Shown here piece by piece: positions 60,833 through 64,000 of a DNA stretch of 64,000 nt; the stretch's first letter is position 1, and each line of letters begins with the position of its first letter. Made by a program: the position numbers and the translations under genes. The stretch spans positions 124,001-188,000 of the forward strand of contig NZ_CP034279.1 of assembly GCF_009739905.1 (NCBI RefSeq). The letters run 5' to 3'. The DNA comes from Streptomyces ficellus (GTDB lineage Bacteria; Actinomycetota; Actinomycetes; Streptomycetales; Streptomycetaceae). Below the pieces are notes generated by a model, which was given only the letters and a program-made list of their open reading frames with translations, searched no databases and was not told the DNA's origin.

Positions 60833-61609
60833 CTAGGAGGCGGCCGCGGGCTCGGTGGGACGTTCGGCCGACGCGTAGGCCGCGCGCTCGTGGGCCGTCG
60901 GGGAGAGTGCGACGAAGGCGGCGGTGAGGAAGAGGTACGAACCGAGGCCGACGGCGAGGGGGAAGATGAACTGCATCGCCGTGGCACCGGGCAGTTCGCC
61001 CGCGGACGGGGTGACGTCGACCCGGACGGCGAGCATGCCGGTGTAGTGCATGCTGCTGACGGCCGCGCCCATGACGAGGGACGAAACGGTGACGGCGAGG
61101 GGTGAGGTGATGTTGAGGGCCGCCCACAGCGCGGCGGTGGCCGCCACGACGGCGATGAGGACGGACAGCGCGACGAGGACCGGTTCGTAGCGCACCGTTC
61201 CATTGAGGCGCAGGGCGGCCATACCCAGGTAGTGCATGCTGGCTACGCCCAGGCCGGTGGTGAGGCCGCCGGTCAGCAGCCCGCGGACGCGGTCGCGGGC
61301 GTAGCCGACGGCGAACACCCCGCCGCCGACGACGAGCATCGCGACGAGCAGGCTGAGGACGGTCAGCGGGACGTCGTAGCGGATGTCGGTGCCGGTCACG
61401 CCGAAGCCGAGCATCGCGACGAAGTGCATCGTCCAGATGCCGGTGCCGATGGCGGACGCGGCGGTGAGCAGCCAGTTGCGGCGGGAGGATCCGGTCGCTT
61501 CGAGCGCTCGGACGGTGCAGCGCAGGCCGAGGGCGGCGCCGATGCAGGCCATCGCGTACGACAGCACGGGGGTCAGCCAGCCGAAGGCGGCGTGGTCCAG
61601 GTGTCCCAT
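60833..61609 (-). CDS. MHYT-domain integral membrane sensor
   Basis: A 258-residue membrane protein with seven helices and three MHYT motifs (TMHFVAM, SMHYLGM, SMHYTGM). MHYT domains are proposed to bind copper and sense oxygen, CO or NO at the membrane. The C-terminus is short, without an output domain, so signalling would need a partner; the conservon operon starts 62 bp downstream on the same strand, a plausible partner (inference). Confidence 0.9.
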   Translation of the reverse strand: MGHLDHAAFGWLTPVLSYAMACIGAALGLRCTVRALEATGSSRRNWLLTAASAIGTGIWTMHFVAMLGFGVTGTDIRYDVPLTVLSLLVAMLVVGGGVFAVGYARDRVRGLLTGGLTTGLGVASMHYLGMAALRLNGTVRYEPVLVALSVLIAVVAATAALWAALNITSPLAVTVSSLVMGAAVSSMHYTGMLAVRVDVTPSAGELPGATAMQFIFPLAVGLGSYLFLTAAFVALSPTAHERAAYASAERPTEPAAAS

Positions 61610-61759
61610 GGCCCAGGGACGCTAGACCTGTGGGGGGCGCACGCGAGGGGCGCGTTTCGAAAGCGGACGGAGAATGACAGAGACAGGCTGCTGAACGATC
61701 GTCGCACGCTCGAACGAGTGCACCCTACGGCCGATGCCCCCGTGAGGGATCATGTCCGC

Positions 61760-62359
61760 ATGGCCGACGACCACGCACACGTGCAGCAGTTCTTCACCGC
61801 CCGCGCGGCCGACTGGGACGCGCGCTTCCCCGATGACGGTCCCAGGTACGCGGCGGCCGCCGGCGAACTGGGCCTGCGTCCCGGCGACGCCGTGCTCGAC
61901 GCCGGCTGCGGGACCGGCCGCGCCCTGCCCCACCTGAGGGACGCCGTCGGCCCCGGGGGCACGATCATCGGCGTGGACCTGACGCCCGCGATGCTGGCGG
62001 CCGCCGTACGGGCCGGACGGGACGTCGACGGGGCGCTCCTGCTCGCCGACGTGGGGCGGCTGCCGATCCGTGACGGTGTCCTGGACGCGGTCTTCGGGGC
62101 GGGGCTCGTCTCGCACCTGTCCCGCCCCGCCGAGGACCTGCGGGAGCTGGCCCGGGTCGTACGACCGGGCGGGCGGCTGGCGCTCTTCCACCCGGTCGGC
62201 CGCGCGGCGCTGGCCGCCCGCCACGGGCGCCAGCTCACCGACGACGACCTGCGCGCCGAGCCCAACCTGCGCCCGCTCCTGGCGGGGTCCGGCTGGCGCC
62301 TGGTCACGTACCTCGACGAGGACGATCGTTTCCTCGCCCTCGCCGTACGGCAGCCCTGA
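61760..62359 (+). CDS. Class I SAM-dependent methyltransferase
   Basis: A 199-residue methyltransferase of the UbiE/type 11 kind: motif I VLDAGCGTGRALPHL (residues ~47-61), GVDLTPAMLAAAVRAG (post-I), LVSHLSRPAEDLRELARVVRPGGRLALF (motifs II-III). Substrate unknown. ATG at 61760 is preceded only by weak GGGA; it lies shortly after a TTTCGAAA palindrome. Confidence 0.88.
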   Translation: MADDHAHVQQFFTARAADWDARFPDDGPRYAAAAGELGLRPGDAVLDAGCGTGRALPHLRDAVGPGGTIIGVDLTPAMLAAAVRAGRDVDGALLLADVGRLPIRDGVLDAVFGAGLVSHLSRPAEDLRELARVVRPGGRLALFHPVGRAALAARHGRQLTDDDLRAEPNLRPLLAGSGWRLVTYLDEDDRFLALAVRQP

Positions 62360-62437
62360 CCGCCCGGCCGGGCCCGGCGCGGCGGGATCGACGCGCAGGC
62401 GGCGGGCCGGGGCGGGGGGCCGGACTGGCCGGGGGCC

Positions 62438-62475
62438 GGGGGCTTGGCGGAGGGCTGGGGGCTTGGCGGAGGGCT
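62438..62475. repeat. Two tandem 19-bp repeats
   Basis: GGGGGCTTGGCGGAGGGCT at 62438-62456 and 62457-62475 in an otherwise G-rich low-complexity gap between convergent genes. Confidence 0.7.
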
Positions 62476-62511
62476 GGGGCCAGGGCCGGGGGTTGGGGCC
62501 GGGCGCCGGCC

Positions 62512-63321
62512 TCAGGGCCGGTTCGACGACCCGGTGGGGGCAGGGGCGGCGGGGGCCGTGGCGGCGGCAGTGAGGGCGACGGCCCGGACGAACGCGTCGG
62601 TGTTGTCGAACATGACGTTGTGCCCGGCGCCGGGAACGGTCACGACGCGCACGCCCGCCGCCACCAGCTCGTCCCTGCCCGGGAGTTCACCACTGTGCTC
62701 GCCCTGGAGGTAGACGCGCTCCACGCGCGCGTCCATGAGCATCCGGCGCATCGTGGGGCGCGTACCGCGGATGAGGCCGGTCGCACTGCGGTGCAGGGCG
62801 GCCGGGTCGGCGAGCCGCATGGTCGCCGCCCACGTCGGCCCGACGCGCTCCAGCACCCGCGCGTGGCCGCCGCCGTGCACGAACTCCTCCTCCGAGCAGC
62901 TCGCGATCCCGCTGCTTCCGGCGGTCGCGGGCGGATCGGGGTCCAGGTTGCCTTCCGTGACCACCAGCCGGCCCACCAGATCGGGCCGGCGGTGGGCCAG
63001 CACGATCGCCACCGAGCCACCCATGCTGTGTCCCACGACCTCGGCGCCGTGGGCGCCCGCGGAGTCCAGTACGGCGGCGAGCGCGTCCGCGTGGTCCTCC
63101 AGGGTGTACGCGAAGTCAGCCGGCCGATCGCTGATGCCGTGCCCGGGCAGGTCGACGAAGAGTGACCGGCGGCCGGCCAGCTCCGGGTGGGCGGCCACGT
63201 GGGCGTGGTAGACGGTGCTCATCGCGCCGAGGCCGTGCACGTACACCCGCGGCGGCCCCTCCCCCGCCGTCTCCGTCCAGCGGATCATGCTGCCCTGCGC
63301 GTCGAAACGTACCTGCCGCAC
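62512..63321 (-). CDS. Alpha/beta-fold hydrolase
   Basis: A 269-residue hydrolase: VYVHGLGAMSTVY (oxyanion loop), LFVDLPGHGISDRP, nucleophile VVGHSMGGSVAI (Ser), and catalytic His in VPGAGHNVMF; an acidic residue near LQGEHSGELPG completes the triad. Reaction unknown. GTG at 63321 is chosen because GGGGAGG lies 7-8 nt upstream; the later ATG (MIRWTETAG) is an alternative. Confidence 0.85.
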   Translation of the reverse strand: MRQVRFDAQGSMIRWTETAGEGPPRVYVHGLGAMSTVYHAHVAAHPELAGRRSLFVDLPGHGISDRPADFAYTLEDHADALAAVLDSAGAHGAEVVGHSMGGSVAIVLAHRRPDLVGRLVVTEGNLDPDPPATAGSSGIASCSEEEFVHGGGHARVLERVGPTWAATMRLADPAALHRSATGLIRGTRPTMRRMLMDARVERVYLQGEHSGELPGRDELVAAGVRVVTVPGAGHNVMFDNTDAFVRAVALTAAATAPAAPAPTGSSNRP

Positions 63322-63423
63322 CCTCGTCCTCCCCTTCTGCTGTGGCGGGTCCGACTCTACGTTGGAGGTGCAGAGCCGGAAGACCGGCGGTGATCTCCGC
63401 CGCGCAGCGGGAAGGTGGGCCCG

Positions 63424-63780
63424 GTGTTCAACAGACTCCGCACGTTCTCCAGCTCGGTCAGCACGGCCATCAGGTCGTTGCCCGGGCCGTTGTCCAAGAC
63501 GTCGTCCGCGGCATCGCCGTCGGGTCCTCGCCGCGGGGACGAGGCAGCACGGCCGGGCGCCCGGCCGCACAACATCTTCGAGGCCGCCGCGGTGTACGTG
63601 GCCGCCCGCGCCGAGGACGATCAGGAACTGGTCGACGAGGCGGAGGGGTGGGTGTCGCCGGAGGCCCTCTCGTTCGGGGTGAGCGAACTGGCGTGCCGCG
63701 CCGTCATCGCCCTCGCCCGCGAGCGTGGCGAGCCCCCGCAGACGGTGGCCCGCCGTCTGCTGGGCCTGCCCGTCGCGTAA
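63424..63780 (+). CDS. Hypothetical protein
   Basis: A 118-residue protein. Residues 1-48 are Ser/Pro rich, the C-terminal ~70 residues form helices (NIFEAAAVYVAARAEDDQELVD; VSELACRAVIALARERGE, VARRLLGLPVA). GTG at 63424 has GGGAAGG 8 nt upstream; an earlier in-frame GTG at 63415 exists. No recognised family. Confidence 0.6.
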   Translation: MFNRLRTFSSSVSTAIRSLPGPLSKTSSAASPSGPRRGDEAARPGARPHNIFEAAAVYVAARAEDDQELVDEAEGWVSPEALSFGVSELACRAVIALARERGEPPQTVARRLLGLPVA

Positions 63781-63937
63781 GCCCGTCGCGTGAGCCCATC
63801 GCGTGAGCTGTCGCGCGAGGTGCCCACCGACGGCGACCGGGGTGTGATGCGGCCGTCCTGGTGAGGAGCGCCGGACCCTCGACGTCCGGGTTACTCGCTG
63901 GTTAAGGTGCGCCGACGACCCTTGGAGGGAGGCGGCC

Positions 63938-64000
63938 ATGGCCGGGACGGAACCGGTGGACGCCGGCGATGTGGACGACGACGCGCTGTACGTGCTGACC
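63938..64000 (+). CDS. Start of a further gene (truncated by the window)
   Basis: ATG at 63938 preceded by GGAGGGAGG; 21 codons visible (MAGTEPVDAGDVDDDALYVL, then T). Acidic N-terminus; cannot be assigned. Confidence 0.5.
   Translation, partial: MAGTEPVDAGDVDDDALYVLT

Noticed and set aside
1..64000. tRNA or rRNA genes
   Set aside because: No cloverleaf with T-loop consensus (GGTTCGAATCC-like) or rRNA-like conserved stretches were found by eye.

Overview
The window is about 72% GC by eye, with strongly biased third codon positions, frequent GTG starts, AGGAGG-like ribosome binding sites and many families typical of actinomycetes: a rodlin, a Streptomyces subtilisin inhibitor, a conservon (histidine kinase / roadblock / DUF742 / GTPase), DUF397 and XRE-DUF5753 regulators, DUF574 methyltransferases, a type III polyketide synthase of the RppA type and SPW-repeat proteins. 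It is almost certainly chromosomal DNA of a Streptomyces species. No rRNA, tRNA, CRISPR array, transposase or phage block was found.

Layout. 0-9 kb: a Doc-like toxin/antitoxin pair with a palindromic operator, a flavin reductase, a secreted protein, a membrane-anchored S1 protease, a NarL-type two-component pair, a small secreted protein, a START-like protein followed by a very strong hairpin, a lipoprotein and a sulfatase-modifying-factor-like protein. 9-17 kb: a class A PBP-like protein with altered transpeptidase motifs, a MalY-like aminotransferase, an EmrB/QacA exporter, a ClgR/PopR-like regulator ending in Leu-Ala-Ala, a LysR regulator and an aldo/keto reductase. 17-25 kb: DUF3048 lipoprotein, small hypotheticals, a rodlin, an ATPase / DUF397 / XRE regulatory triad, a DUF574 methyltransferase, a conserved hypothetical, a phosphoesterase and an orphan acyl-CoA carboxylase epsilon-like subunit. 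25-28.3 kb: a translationally coupled operon for the 1,3,6,8-tetrahydroxynaphthalene / flaviolin pigment route (type III PKS, CYP158A-type P450, cupin monooxygenase). 28-41 kb: large-subunit catalase, MFS permease, SpoIIE-type phosphatase, CbiZ, SPW protein, SulP transporter with beta-carbonic anhydrase, subtilisin inhibitor and a PRC/DUF2382 stress protein. 41-54 kb: a CrtI-like oxidoreductase coupled to a START-like protein, a TenA-like protein, polysaccharide deacetylase, F420-dependent oxidoreductase, isochorismatase-like hydrolase, HAD phosphatase, a tightly overlapping lipoprotein / 31-residue membrane peptide / DUF6766 operon, an ATP-dependent DNA ligase and a secreted PI-PLC-like enzyme. 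54-61.6 kb: a conservon whose A-B-C genes are separated from the D gene by an opposite-strand hydrolase, with a 172-bp MITE-like element inserted exactly at the stop codon of the D gene and a second roadblock gene beyond it; a MHYT-domain sensor lies upstream. 61.7-64 kb: methyltransferase, alpha/beta hydrolase, a small hypothetical and the start of one more gene.

The clearest multi-gene functions are the pigment operon at 25.4-28.3 kb, the conservon at 55.6-60.8 kb and the SulP/carbonic anhydrase pair at 35.9-38.1 kb. The most unusual observations are the PBP with a substituted SxxK lysine, the MITE that keeps the same stop codon for its host gene, the split conservon, the 31-residue membrane peptide embedded in an overlapping operon, and several short tandem-repeat leaders.
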